Shown: positions 31,601 through 39,636 of the stretch, one piece after another
Layout of the letters: every line of letters begins with the position of its first letter
Position numbering within the stretch: the stretch's first letter is position 1
Assembly: GCA_019359725.1 (NCBI GenBank)
Contig: JAHHGR010000027.1
Span: 1 to 56,093 of the forward strand
DNA length: 56,093 nucleotides
Source of the DNA: Aphanocapsa lilacina HA4352-LM1
GTDB taxonomy: Bacteria > Cyanobacteriota > Cyanobacteriia > Gloeobacterales > Gloeobacteraceae
Direction: 5' to 3'
Made by a program: the position numbers and the translations under genes
The notes under the pieces: model-generated
Database searches by the model: none
What the model saw: only the letters and a program-made list of their open reading frames with translations
Told to the model about the DNA's origin: nothing

Positions 31601-33226
31601 CGGGAGCACGTCGGCATCCACGACAACTTCTTTGAATTGGGGGGCGATTCGATTTTGAGTATTCAGATGGTCGCCCGAGCCCGGCAGGCGGGCGTGCGGC
31701 TGACCCCCCGGCAGGTGTTCGAGCACCAGACGATCGCCGGCCTGGCGGCGTTGGCCGATACGGCCCCCGCCAGTCAGGCCGAGCAAGGATCGATCGTCGG
31801 TCCGCTGCCTTTGACACCGATCCAGCGCTGGTTTTTTGAACAGGATCTGCCGGGAGCACACCACTGGAACCAGGCAGTGCTGCTGGAGGTGCCTGCCGAT
31901 CTCAACCCGGACGGGCTGGAGCAGGCGATGCAACTGCTGCTGTTGCACCACGACGCTCTGCGGTTGCGATTTTATCGGGAAGCGGACGGCTGGCGACAAG
32001 CGTGCGCGCCGCCCGGCAAAGGGGTGCCGCTGCGCCGCGAGAACCTGACGGCGCCGCCGCCCGAGCGGTTTGGAGCGGCCTTCGCCGCCGTCGTCGCCGA
32101 GGTGCAAGCCGGCCTGGACCTGACGCAGGGGCCGCTGCTGGGCGCCGTGTACTTCGCTATGGGGCCGCACCGGCCGGGCCGCCTGCTGCTGGCAGTTCAC
32201 CATCTGGCGGTGGACGGCTTCTCCTGGCGCATTTTGCTGGAGGATCTCGAAACGGCCCTTGGACAGCTCAGCCGTGGCGAGCCCCTCCACCTGCCGCCCA
32301 AGACCACCTCCTTCAGGCAGTGGGCCGAGCAGCTGCAGGCGTACGCCCGGAACAGGCCCTTGCTCTCGGAGCTGGATTTCTGGCTTTCTCGGCCGTACCA
32401 CCAGGTAGGCTCCCTACCGGTGGATTGGACAGGCGGGGAGAACACCGCCGCCACGGCCCGCAGCGTCGCGGTCGCCCTGTCGGCGGAGCGGACCGCTCTA
32501 CTGCTGCAGGCGGTTCCACGTGCCTATCGCACCGAGATCAACGACGTGCTGTTGACGGCCCTGGCGCAGGTGTTCAGCCGGTGGACGGGGGCCTCGGCGG
32601 TGCTGATCACCCTGGAAGGCCATGGCCGGGAAGATCTCTGCGACGGGGTGGATCTGTCGCGGACGGTGGGCTGGTTTACGGCACTGTTCCCGGTACTGCT
32701 GGAGGTGGACCGGCAGGCCGCTCCGGGGCTGCAGTTGTCGGCTGTCAAAAAGCAGCTGCGCGCGATTCCGCAGCGGGGCATCGGCTATGGGCTGCTGCGC
32801 TACCTGGCGGAGGCGGGGCCAGCCGTCCAGCGGTTGCGGGCGCTGCCGGCGGCCGAGGTGCGCTTCAACTACCTGGGCCAGTTCGATCAGGTGCTGGCGG
32901 GCTCGGCACTGCTGGCACGCGCGCGCGAACCGGTCGGCCCCACCCGCGCGCTCCAGGGCCGCCGCAGTCACCTGCTCGATATCAACGGCTTCATCCTCGA
33001 AGGTCGGTTGCACCTGGAGTGGACCTACAGCGAGCAGGTCCACCGCCGCTCGACGGTGATGGGACTGGCCGAGGACTGTCTGGCAGTCCTGCAGCAGCTG
33101 ATCGATCAAAGTGAGTCCGCCCCGGTGGGCGGGTTGAGCAGTGAGGACTTTCCCCAGGCCCGCCTCGATCAACAAGACCTCGACCAGTTCCTCGCCAAAA
33201 TCCAGCCGGAAAAACCGCGATCATGA
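28667..33226 (+). CDS. NRPS2: degenerate C-like domain - A(Asp) - PCP - epimerase
   Basis: This 1,519-residue protein opens with a condensation-fold domain (about 28695-29960). Its catalytic HHxxxDG site reads LPALCADAA (29081-29107), so both histidines are gone. The adenylation domain (about 29985-31510) has the unusual AADLGHTVLF core. Its pocket residues read D-L-T-K-V-G-H-V-G, an aspartate code. A PCP with GGDS (about 31640) is followed by an epimerization domain (about 31795-33100) with HHLAVDGFSW and GHGRE, giving a D-residue. It overlaps NRPS3 by 4 bases (ATGA). Together with the hydroxylase just upstream, the module should build D-beta-hydroxyaspartate. The inactive N-terminal domain may serve as a hydroxylase docking or interface domain. 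Confidence 0.92.
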   Translation: MASQKLEGYALSPQQQRLWRLQQRHRTQPYRALCTVSIEGKLDRAALGAAWQQVVGHHEILRTVFEALPGMVLPLQVIRTDLAVPLREHDWSGQKPQQQQLAALWETLVQRKFDYGRGPLLEGHLVALGPRHHQLLLALPALCADAAALHQLVQQLSDAYAEHLGAAPRLTEAPLQYADLAAWLNELLEADETAAGQDFWRKPPPELPTLRLPFERAGAAEGDYQPWSTPPVLLPPALSAKLEHLALRSATSLDMVLLAGWGILLGRLSGASDVLIGVGCDGRPYPELQQAMGPLAKYLPVHCRLGEEPFAAVLAQVADEAHQGRRWQEYFAWQNLDQMPFWPFGFDYRNRPDAWVVADVRFALQRQSAPIDRCKVELVCVRVGEALSAQLVYDADLLAAEAVEPLLGRWQALLADAAEQPQLPPGRLAVLGEDERRRLLVDFNGAPAAAALAGCFPRLFEAQVERTPEATALVYEEQQLTYRELNRRANQLAHHLRSRGVGPQVRVGLQLERSLEMVIALLGVWKAGGAYVPLDPALPAPRLAWMDEDAQVQLVLTTGADVQQSGDGRRMRLDAEQAALARHSEANPGHAVAPSHLAYVLYTSGSTGRPKGVAVEHGQLLNYLQGILPRLDLPPGASFALVSTFAADLGHTVLFPALCTGGCLHIVSGPRAFDADALAAYSRLHGIDCLKIVPSHLDALLSAAQPADLLPRRCLVLGGETCHWELIAKLRQLAPTCRILNHYGPTEATVGVLTYLTEERPHPDAATVPLGRPLANTRVYVLDGHRRPVPVGVPGELYIGGRSVARGYLNRPELSAEKFVPDPFSDQPGARLYRTGDRGRWLPDGQLEFLGRLDGQIKLRGFRIEPGEIEAVLAQHPAVSAAAVALHEAVPAQPQLVAYIVPAAAGLDLESLRPYLRERLAAHMIPSRCVALRALPLTPNGKLDRRALPAPDTALSREATPRTPAEQVLAQIWAQLLRREHVGIHDNFFELGGDSILSIQMVARARQAGVRLTPRQVFEHQTIAGLAALADTAPASQAEQGSIVGPLPLTPIQRWFFEQDLPGAHHWNQAVLLEVPADLNPDGLEQAMQLLLLHHDALRLRFYREADGWRQACAPPGKGVPLRRENLTAPPPERFGAAFAAVVAEVQAGLDLTQGPLLGAVYFAMGPHRPGRLLLAVHHLAVDGFSWRILLEDLETALGQLSRGEPLHLPPKTTSFRQWAEQLQAYARNRPLLSELDFWLSRPYHQVGSLPVDWTGGENTAATARSVAVALSAERTALLLQAVPRAYRTEINDVLLTALAQVFSRWTGASAVLITLEGHGREDLCDGVDLSRTVGWFTALFPVLLEVDRQAAPGLQLSAVKKQLRAIPQRGIGYGLLRYLAEAGPAVQRLRALPAAEVRFNYLGQFDQVLAGSALLARAREPVGPTRALQGRRSHLLDINGFILEGRLHLEWTYSEQVHRRSTVMGLAEDCLAVLQQLIDQSESAPVGGLSSEDFPQARLDQQDLDQFLAKIQPEKPRS

Positions 33227-36200
33227 GCACCCACGGTATCGCCGATCTTTACGAACTGTCGCCTTTGCAGGAAGGCATCCTCTTTCACAGCCTTGATGCT
33301 CCCGACCCGGGGATGTACTGCGTTCAACTGCGTTTCGAGCTGCAGGGCGCACTGGATGTGGACATCTTTGCGCGCTGCTGGCAGCTGGTGATCGACCGGC
33401 AGGTGGTCTTGCGCACCTCCTTTCACTGGCAGGAGGCGGACAAGCCGCTGCAAGTCGTCCATCGGCGGGTGGAACTGCCCCTGCAGCTGTTGGATTGGCG
33501 CGCTGTGCCGGCCGACCGGCAGCAGGCGCAGCTGGAAGATTACCTGGCGGCGGATCGCAAGGCAGGCTTCGTTCTCTCGCAACCGCCGCTGATGCGCCTG
33601 GCTTTGATCCGCCTGGAGGAGCAGCGCTACCAGTGCCTTTGGAGCAAGCACCATTTGATCCTGGACGGCTGGTCCACGGCGCTGGTGCTCAAAGAAGCAC
33701 TCGAACTGTATCAGGCTCTCCACGGGGGGTTGCCCTTGCCGTCGGCCGCGGGATCGGCCTATCGTGACTACATCGGCTGGCTGCAGCAGCAGGATCTCAA
33801 GCAGGCGGAAGATTTTTGGCGACGGGTTCTGCGCGGTTTTATCATCCCCACGCCGCTGGGGGTGGGCCGGCAGACGGGCAGGGCCAGGGAAGCAGGTGGT
33901 GCTGAGCAGAGCTTGGACCTGCCGCGGGCGCTGACCGAGTTGCTGCAGCGGCAGGCGCGCGCGCACCAGCTGACGCTCAATACGCTGATCCAGGGAGCCT
34001 GGGCGTTGCTGCTCAGCCGCTACAGCGGCGAGGCGGATATCGTCTTCGGAGCCACCTGCTCCGGCCGGCCGGCCGCGCTGGATGGGGCCGAGGCGATGGT
34101 GGGCTTATTTATCAACACCCTGCCGGTGCGTGCCCGGGTGCAGCCGGATTCCACCGTGCTTGGCTGGCTCAGGCAGTTGCAGGCGGAGCAGGCGCTCGCC
34201 CGCCAGTACGAGTACAGCCCGCTGGTGGAGGTGCAGGGGTGGAGCGAGGTGCCTCGTGGTCTGCCGCTGTTCGAGAGTATCGTCGTCTTCGAGAACTACC
34301 CGGTAGATCCGTCGCTGCGGCAGATGGCAGGGGATTTGCGCGTCGGCCGCGTACATACTGTGGAGCGGACGAACTACCCGTTGACCCTAGTCGCTGTGCA
34401 GGGCGCACAATTGTCGCTGCGCATGTTGTACGAGCCGCAGCGCTTCGATGCTCAGACCATCGAGCGGATGCTCGGGCATCTGCAGATGCTGCTGAGCGGT
34501 TTGGCGGCGCGCCTGGAAGCCGGATGCCTGGCTGAGGTGCCGATGCTCACCCCGGCAGAATATCGGCAGTTGCTTGAGGAGTGGAACGCCACCGGGCGCG
34601 ATTTTGCACAGGACCGCTGCCTGCACGCGCTGTTTGAGGATCAGGTGGAGCGCACACCGGATGCAGTGGCTGCGGTGTGTGCCGGCCGTCAGCTGACTTA
34701 TCGGCGGCTCGACGAGCAGGCCAACCAGTTGGCGCACCACCTGCAGGCGCTTGGGGTCGGCCCGGATGTGCCGGTGGGTCTGTGTCTGGAGCGCTCCGAG
34801 CGAATGCTGGTGGGCTTGCTGGGGGTTCTCAAAGCCGGGGGCGCCTACGTGCCGCTGGATGCGGCTTATCCCGAGACGCGGCTGGCTGCGATGCTGGCGG
34901 ACGCCCAGGCGCCGGTGGTAGTCACCGAGCAACACCTGGCTTCGAGACTGGATTGTTCGGGAGTGCAGACGGTCTACCTGGACACCGACGGTGAGGTGAT
35001 TGCCCGCCGGGGCGTACACCTCCCCCACAGCCAGGTGAGCGGAGCGCACCTGGCTTACATCATTTACACCTCCGGCTCCACCGGCCGACCCAAGGGTGTC
35101 GCCATCGAGCATCGCAGTGCTGTCGCCCTGATGCACTGGGCTCGGGAGGCTTTTTCGCCCCAGACGCTCAGCGGGGTGCTGGCGGCCACCTCCCTCTGCT
35201 TCGACCTGTCGGTCTTCGAGCTGTTCGCGCCCCTGTGCTGGGGAGGCCGGGTGCTGCTGGTAGAGAACATCCTGGCGGCGCGGGACGCTACCGGGGAAGT
35301 GACTTTGATCAACACCGTGCCCTCCGCGCTCATCGAGTTGCTGCGTTTGCAAGAACTGCCCGCCTCGGTACACACCGTCAACCTGGCCGGCGAGCCGCTG
35401 CCGCCGGGGCTGGTCCGCCGACTGTACCAGCAGAACTCCATCCGGCAGGTCTTCAACCTCTACGGTCCCTCGGAGGACACCACCTACTCCACCTGGACCC
35501 TGGTGTCCCCGGATGGGGAAGGACCGGTGCCCATCGGCCGTCCGATCGCCAACACGCAGGTGTACGTCCTCGACGAGCACCGCCAAGTACTGCCTGTCGG
35601 CATTCCCGGCGAACTGTATATCGGTGGTGCCGGTCTTGCCCGCGGCTACCTCAACCAGCCCGAGCTGACGGCCGCCAAGTTCGTGCCCAACCCCTTCGAT
35701 GAGCAACCGGGAACGCGGCTTTACCGCACCGGCGACCGGGGGCGCTGGTTGCCCGACGGTCAACTGGAATTTCTCGGCCGCCTCGACGGTCAGATTAAAC
35801 TGCGCGGCTTCCGCATCGAACCGGGGGAGGTCGAAGTGGTGTTGGGCGAGCACCCAGAGGTGCAGCAGGCGGTGGTGCTGGCAGACGGTCAGTCGGCGCG
35901 GCTGGTGGCGTACGTGGTGGGCAACGACCCAAACAGGCCGCCGCCGGAGGAGTCGCTGCGCCAGTATCTGGGCGAACGGTTGCCGCAGTACATGGTGCCG
36001 TCGGTGTGGGTGGTGCTGGCGGTGCTGCCGAGGACGCCCAACGGCAAGGTGGACCGCAAGGCCCTCCCCCGAGAGCAAGTGGAGCGCACCGTGGCGCCCG
36101 ACACCTTCGTGGCCCCCCGCACTGCCATTGAGCAACGGCTGGCTGAGCTTTGGAGCGAACTGTTGGGAGTCCATCCCATCGGCATGGGGGACAGCTTCTT

Positions 36201-39200
36201 TGCCCTGGGAGGGCATTCGCTGCTGGCCACCCGGCTGGTTGCCCGCGTGCGCGAGTCTTTCGAAGTGGATTTGTCGTTGCGCAGCGTGTTCGAGGCGCCG
36301 ATGGCCGCTGAACTGGCAGCGCGGATCGAGGCGTTGCAGGTGCAAGCGGTTCCGCTCGCGGCCCCGCTGCAGCCGATGGCGCGGCCCGAGCGGTTGCCGC
36401 TGTCGTTTGCCCAGGAGCGGCTGTGGGTTCTCGAACAGCTGCAGCCCGGCACCTGTGCATACCACATTCCCATCGCCCTGCACCTGAGCGGCCCGCTGGA
36501 CGCAGCCGCACTGGAGCAGGCTTTCCAAGCGCTCCTGCAGCGCCACGAGGCTTTGCGCACCACCTTTCATCTGGAGGAAGGCCAACCTGTTCAGCGCATC
36601 GCCCCGGCTGTGCCCCGGCCGCTGCCGCTGGTGGATTTGCAGGCACTGCCTGCCGAACAACAGCTTCACCAGGCACAGCAGCGATTTGCTCAACTGTCTC
36701 GGCAACCATTTGACTTGGCGGTGGAGCTGCCGATGCGGGTGCAACTGGTGCGCTTGGGCGAGCAAGACCACCAACTGCTGCTAGTCTTCCACCACATCGC
36801 CTTCGACGAATGGTCCGCCCGCCTGCTCGTGCACGAACTGAGCCACCTCTACCGCACCTTCCACCACGACCAATCGCCCCAACTGCCACCACCCGAGCTG
36901 CAATACGCCGATTTTGCCCTCCAGCAACGCCACACCCTCCAGGGCGATACCCTCCACAGCCTGCTCGATTTTTGGCAACAACTGCTGCCCAAGCCTTTGC
37001 CAGTACTGCAGTTGCCCACCGACCACCCCAGACCACCGGTGCAGACTTTCGGCGGCCGGCGATACACCCTGACACTCGACCCCGCTTTGAGTGAACACCT
37101 GAGCGCCCTGGCCCGCCGCCACCAGGCCACTTTGTTCATGACCCTGCTTGCCGCCTTTGCCGTGCTGCTCGGTCGCTACAGCGCCCAGCCCACCGTGCTT
37201 ATCGGCACCCCGGCCGCCAACCGCGAACGCCAGGAAATGCAGCAGATGATGGGGCTTTTGACCAACACGCTGGTATTGCCCATCGACTTGAGCGGCGACC
37301 CCGACTTTGCGACTTTGTTGGCTCGGGTGCGCCAGATGGCTTTACAGGCTTATGAGCATCAGCAGCTGCCGTTCGAGAAACTGGTTGAACACCTGCAACC
37401 GCAGCGGGAGTTGGGGCAAAATCCGCTCTTTCAGGTACTCTTCAGCTTGCAAAACGCACCACTGCAGCCGTGGCAATGGCCGGACGCTCTGCGGGTGGTG
37501 CCTGAAACTATCGACACTGCCACGGCCAAGTTCGATGTGTCCCTGGCGGTGGTGCAAACCGAGCAGGGTCTGCTGCGCGCCACCTTCGAGTACAACTGCG
37601 CGCTGTTCGAGGCGGCCACCATCGAACGGTGGGCGGGGCACTATCAAAACTTGCTCGCTGCGGTGGTCGCGGATCCGAAGTTGCCTGTGTCGCAGCTGCC
37701 GATTTTGGGAGCGTCGGAGCGTCGGCAGTTGCAGCAGTGGGGGCGAGGGGCGGATAGAGCGCTCTTGGCGACCAGTGTGGTCGAGTTGTTGACCGCGCAG
37801 CTGAAGCGCACGCCGCAGGCCATCGCGGTGGTCGATGGGCAAGAGCAGCTCAGTTATGAACAGCTTGACGAGCGCGCCGGGCGGTTGGCGGGGTATTTGC
37901 GCGGTTTGGGTGTGGGCGTTGGGGTGCGCGTCGGGGTGTTGGTGGAGCGGTCGGTGGCGATGGTGGTGGCGGTGGTGGCGGTGTTGAAGGCGGGGGGGGC
38001 GTACGTGCCTTTGGAGGCGAGTTTGCCGGTGGAGCGTCTGCGGTGGCTGGTGTCGGATGCGGGGGTGCGCTGGGTGCTGAGCGATGAAAGCACGGCGGGT
38101 CTGGCGCAGTCGTTGCCGGTGAAGCAGGTGGGTGTAGAGGAGGCGCTCGGGGAGGGTAAGGCTGGGGAGGCGGTGGAATTTGGTGGCCAGGAGGAGGCGT
38201 ATGTGATTTACACTTCCGGCTCCACAGGCAAACCAAAGGGGGTCCAGGTGATCCACAGCGGCGTGGTCAACTTTTTGCAGGCGATGAGCCGACTGCTGCA
38301 ACTGGGGCCCCAGGATGTGCTGTTGGCGGTAACGACGCTAGCTTTCGACATCGCCGTGCTGGAACTGCTGCTGCCGCTGACGGTTGGCGCCCGAACGGTC
38401 ATTGCCGGTCAAGAGACCATCCTGGACGGCCGACGGCTGGGGCAGCTGTTGGAGCAATCGGGTGCCACGGTGATGCAGGCGACGCCGTCCGGCTGGCGCT
38501 TGCTGGTGGAATCTGGCTGGCAGGGGCGCGCCGGGTTAACGCTGTTGTGCGGCGGTGAGGCGTTGGTGCCGGAACTGGCGGAGCGGCTGCTGGAGCGGGG
38601 GGATGCCCTCTGGAATCTATACGGTCCGACAGAGACGACTATCTGGTCTACAGCCGCCCGGGTAAGCACCGCTGCAGGACCGGTGCCGATCGGCCGTCCA
38701 ATTGCCAACACGCAGGTGTACGTCCTCGATGCGCATCGCCAACCGTTACCCGTCGGCGTACCCGGCGAACTGTACATCGGTGGTGCCGGTCTTGCCCGCG
38801 GCTACCTCAACCAACCCGAGCTGACGGCCGCCAAGTTCGTGCCCAGCCCCTTCGATGAGCAACCGGGAACGCGGCTCTACCGCACCGGTGACCGGGGGCG
38901 CTGGTTGCCCGACGGCCACCTGGAATTTCTCGGCCGCCTCGACGCTCAGGTGAAGCTGCGCGGCTTTCGTATCGAACCGGGGGAAATCGAAGCGGTGCTG
39001 GCGGAGCATCCGCAGGTGCAGCAGGCGGTGGTGCTGGTGGACGGGCAGGTGCAGCGGCTGGTGGCGTACCTGGTGGGCCCGGACCCCGATAAGCCGCCGT
39101 CGGAGAGCTCGGTGCGGCAGTATCTAGCTGAGCGGTTGCCGCAATACATGGTGCCGTCGGTGTGGGTGGTGCTGGCGGCGTTGCCGAGGACGCCCAACGG

Positions 39201-39636
39201 CAAGGTGGACCGCAAGGCCCTCGCCCAGCACCAGATAGAGCGCTCCCATGGGCAGACGGCCTTTGTCCTGCCGCTCAGCGCGGCGGAGCGCACCATCGCT
39301 GCGCTCTGGCAGGAGGTGCTGCAGATAGACAAAGTCGGCGTACACGATCACTTCTTTGAGCTTGGGGGCACCTCACTGCTGGCCGTCCGGTTGCACGCCC
39401 GTCTGCGCACTGCCTTTACCAGGGAACTGTCGATAATCGATCTGTTTCGGTATCCGACGGTTCATGCCCTTGCGCAGTACCTCAGCTCCGCCGATAGGCC
39501 GGCCGATTTGGCGACCGAGCGGCGCAGCGAGCAGCAGCACACCGGCAAAGAACGACTCAAGACGCGCTTGCAACGGCGGCAGCAGGCGCATTTGCACGAA
39601 CAGACAACCGAAGCGCGAGGATCCGGCGATGGGTGA
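33223..39636 (+). CDS. NRPS3: C - A(Ala) - PCP - C - A(Gly) - PCP
   Basis: This is a dimodular synthetase of 2,137 residues. The first C domain has HHLILDGWS (33649), as expected for a DCL domain accepting the epimerised upstream residue. The first A domain (about 34600-36080) has FDLSVFELF and LYGPSEDTTY; its pocket residues D-L-F-N-N-A-L-T-Y equal the alanine code known from McyA. A PCP follows (DSFFALGGHS). The second C domain (HHIAFDEWS) lies mostly in the repeat shared with NRPS1. The second A domain (about 37770-39230) reads D-I-L-Q-L-G-L-I-W, a glycine code. The final PCP is DHFFELGGTS. It overlaps the PKS gene by 8 bases. Both modules look complete. Confidence 0.92.
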   Translation: MSTHGIADLYELSPLQEGILFHSLDAPDPGMYCVQLRFELQGALDVDIFARCWQLVIDRQVVLRTSFHWQEADKPLQVVHRRVELPLQLLDWRAVPADRQQAQLEDYLAADRKAGFVLSQPPLMRLALIRLEEQRYQCLWSKHHLILDGWSTALVLKEALELYQALHGGLPLPSAAGSAYRDYIGWLQQQDLKQAEDFWRRVLRGFIIPTPLGVGRQTGRAREAGGAEQSLDLPRALTELLQRQARAHQLTLNTLIQGAWALLLSRYSGEADIVFGATCSGRPAALDGAEAMVGLFINTLPVRARVQPDSTVLGWLRQLQAEQALARQYEYSPLVEVQGWSEVPRGLPLFESIVVFENYPVDPSLRQMAGDLRVGRVHTVERTNYPLTLVAVQGAQLSLRMLYEPQRFDAQTIERMLGHLQMLLSGLAARLEAGCLAEVPMLTPAEYRQLLEEWNATGRDFAQDRCLHALFEDQVERTPDAVAAVCAGRQLTYRRLDEQANQLAHHLQALGVGPDVPVGLCLERSERMLVGLLGVLKAGGAYVPLDAAYPETRLAAMLADAQAPVVVTEQHLASRLDCSGVQTVYLDTDGEVIARRGVHLPHSQVSGAHLAYIIYTSGSTGRPKGVAIEHRSAVALMHWAREAFSPQTLSGVLAATSLCFDLSVFELFAPLCWGGRVLLVENILAARDATGEVTLINTVPSALIELLRLQELPASVHTVNLAGEPLPPGLVRRLYQQNSIRQVFNLYGPSEDTTYSTWTLVSPDGEGPVPIGRPIANTQVYVLDEHRQVLPVGIPGELYIGGAGLARGYLNQPELTAAKFVPNPFDEQPGTRLYRTGDRGRWLPDGQLEFLGRLDGQIKLRGFRIEPGEVEVVLGEHPEVQQAVVLADGQSARLVAYVVGNDPNRPPPEESLRQYLGERLPQYMVPSVWVVLAVLPRTPNGKVDRKALPREQVERTVAPDTFVAPRTAIEQRLAELWSELLGVHPIGMGDSFFALGGHSLLATRLVARVRESFEVDLSLRSVFEAPMAAELAARIEALQVQAVPLAAPLQPMARPERLPLSFAQERLWVLEQLQPGTCAYHIPIALHLSGPLDAAALEQAFQALLQRHEALRTTFHLEEGQPVQRIAPAVPRPLPLVDLQALPAEQQLHQAQQRFAQLSRQPFDLAVELPMRVQLVRLGEQDHQLLLVFHHIAFDEWSARLLVHELSHLYRTFHHDQSPQLPPPELQYADFALQQRHTLQGDTLHSLLDFWQQLLPKPLPVLQLPTDHPRPPVQTFGGRRYTLTLDPALSEHLSALARRHQATLFMTLLAAFAVLLGRYSAQPTVLIGTPAANRERQEMQQMMGLLTNTLVLPIDLSGDPDFATLLARVRQMALQAYEHQQLPFEKLVEHLQPQRELGQNPLFQVLFSLQNAPLQPWQWPDALRVVPETIDTATAKFDVSLAVVQTEQGLLRATFEYNCALFEAATIERWAGHYQNLLAAVVADPKLPVSQLPILGASERRQLQQWGRGADRALLATSVVELLTAQLKRTPQAIAVVDGQEQLSYEQLDERAGRLAGYLRGLGVGVGVRVGVLVERSVAMVVAVVAVLKAGGAYVPLEASLPVERLRWLVSDAGVRWVLSDESTAGLAQSLPVKQVGVEEALGEGKAGEAVEFGGQEEAYVIYTSGSTGKPKGVQVIHSGVVNFLQAMSRLLQLGPQDVLLAVTTLAFDIAVLELLLPLTVGARTVIAGQETILDGRRLGQLLEQSGATVMQATPSGWRLLVESGWQGRAGLTLLCGGEALVPELAERLLERGDALWNLYGPTETTIWSTAARVSTAAGPVPIGRPIANTQVYVLDAHRQPLPVGVPGELYIGGAGLARGYLNQPELTAAKFVPSPFDEQPGTRLYRTGDRGRWLPDGHLEFLGRLDAQVKLRGFRIEPGEIEAVLAEHPQVQQAVVLVDGQVQRLVAYLVGPDPDKPPSESSVRQYLAERLPQYMVPSVWVVLAALPRTPNGKVDRKALAQHQIERSHGQTAFVLPLSAAERTIAALWQEVLQIDKVGVHDHFFELGGTSLLAVRLHARLRTAFTRELSIIDLFRYPTVHALAQYLSSADRPADLATERRSEQQHTGKERLKTRLQRRQQAHLHEQTTEARGSGDG
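36749..38237 (+). repeat. Intragenic direct repeat, copy B (C-A core of NRPS3 module 2)
   Basis: This is the partner of 23180-24668: 1,489 bases with no difference that I could find. It lies in the same functional position, from the middle of the C domain to the A3 motif of the A domain. Beyond the right edge the two A domains diverge strongly and carry different pockets (proline in NRPS1, glycine here). Confidence 0.9.
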
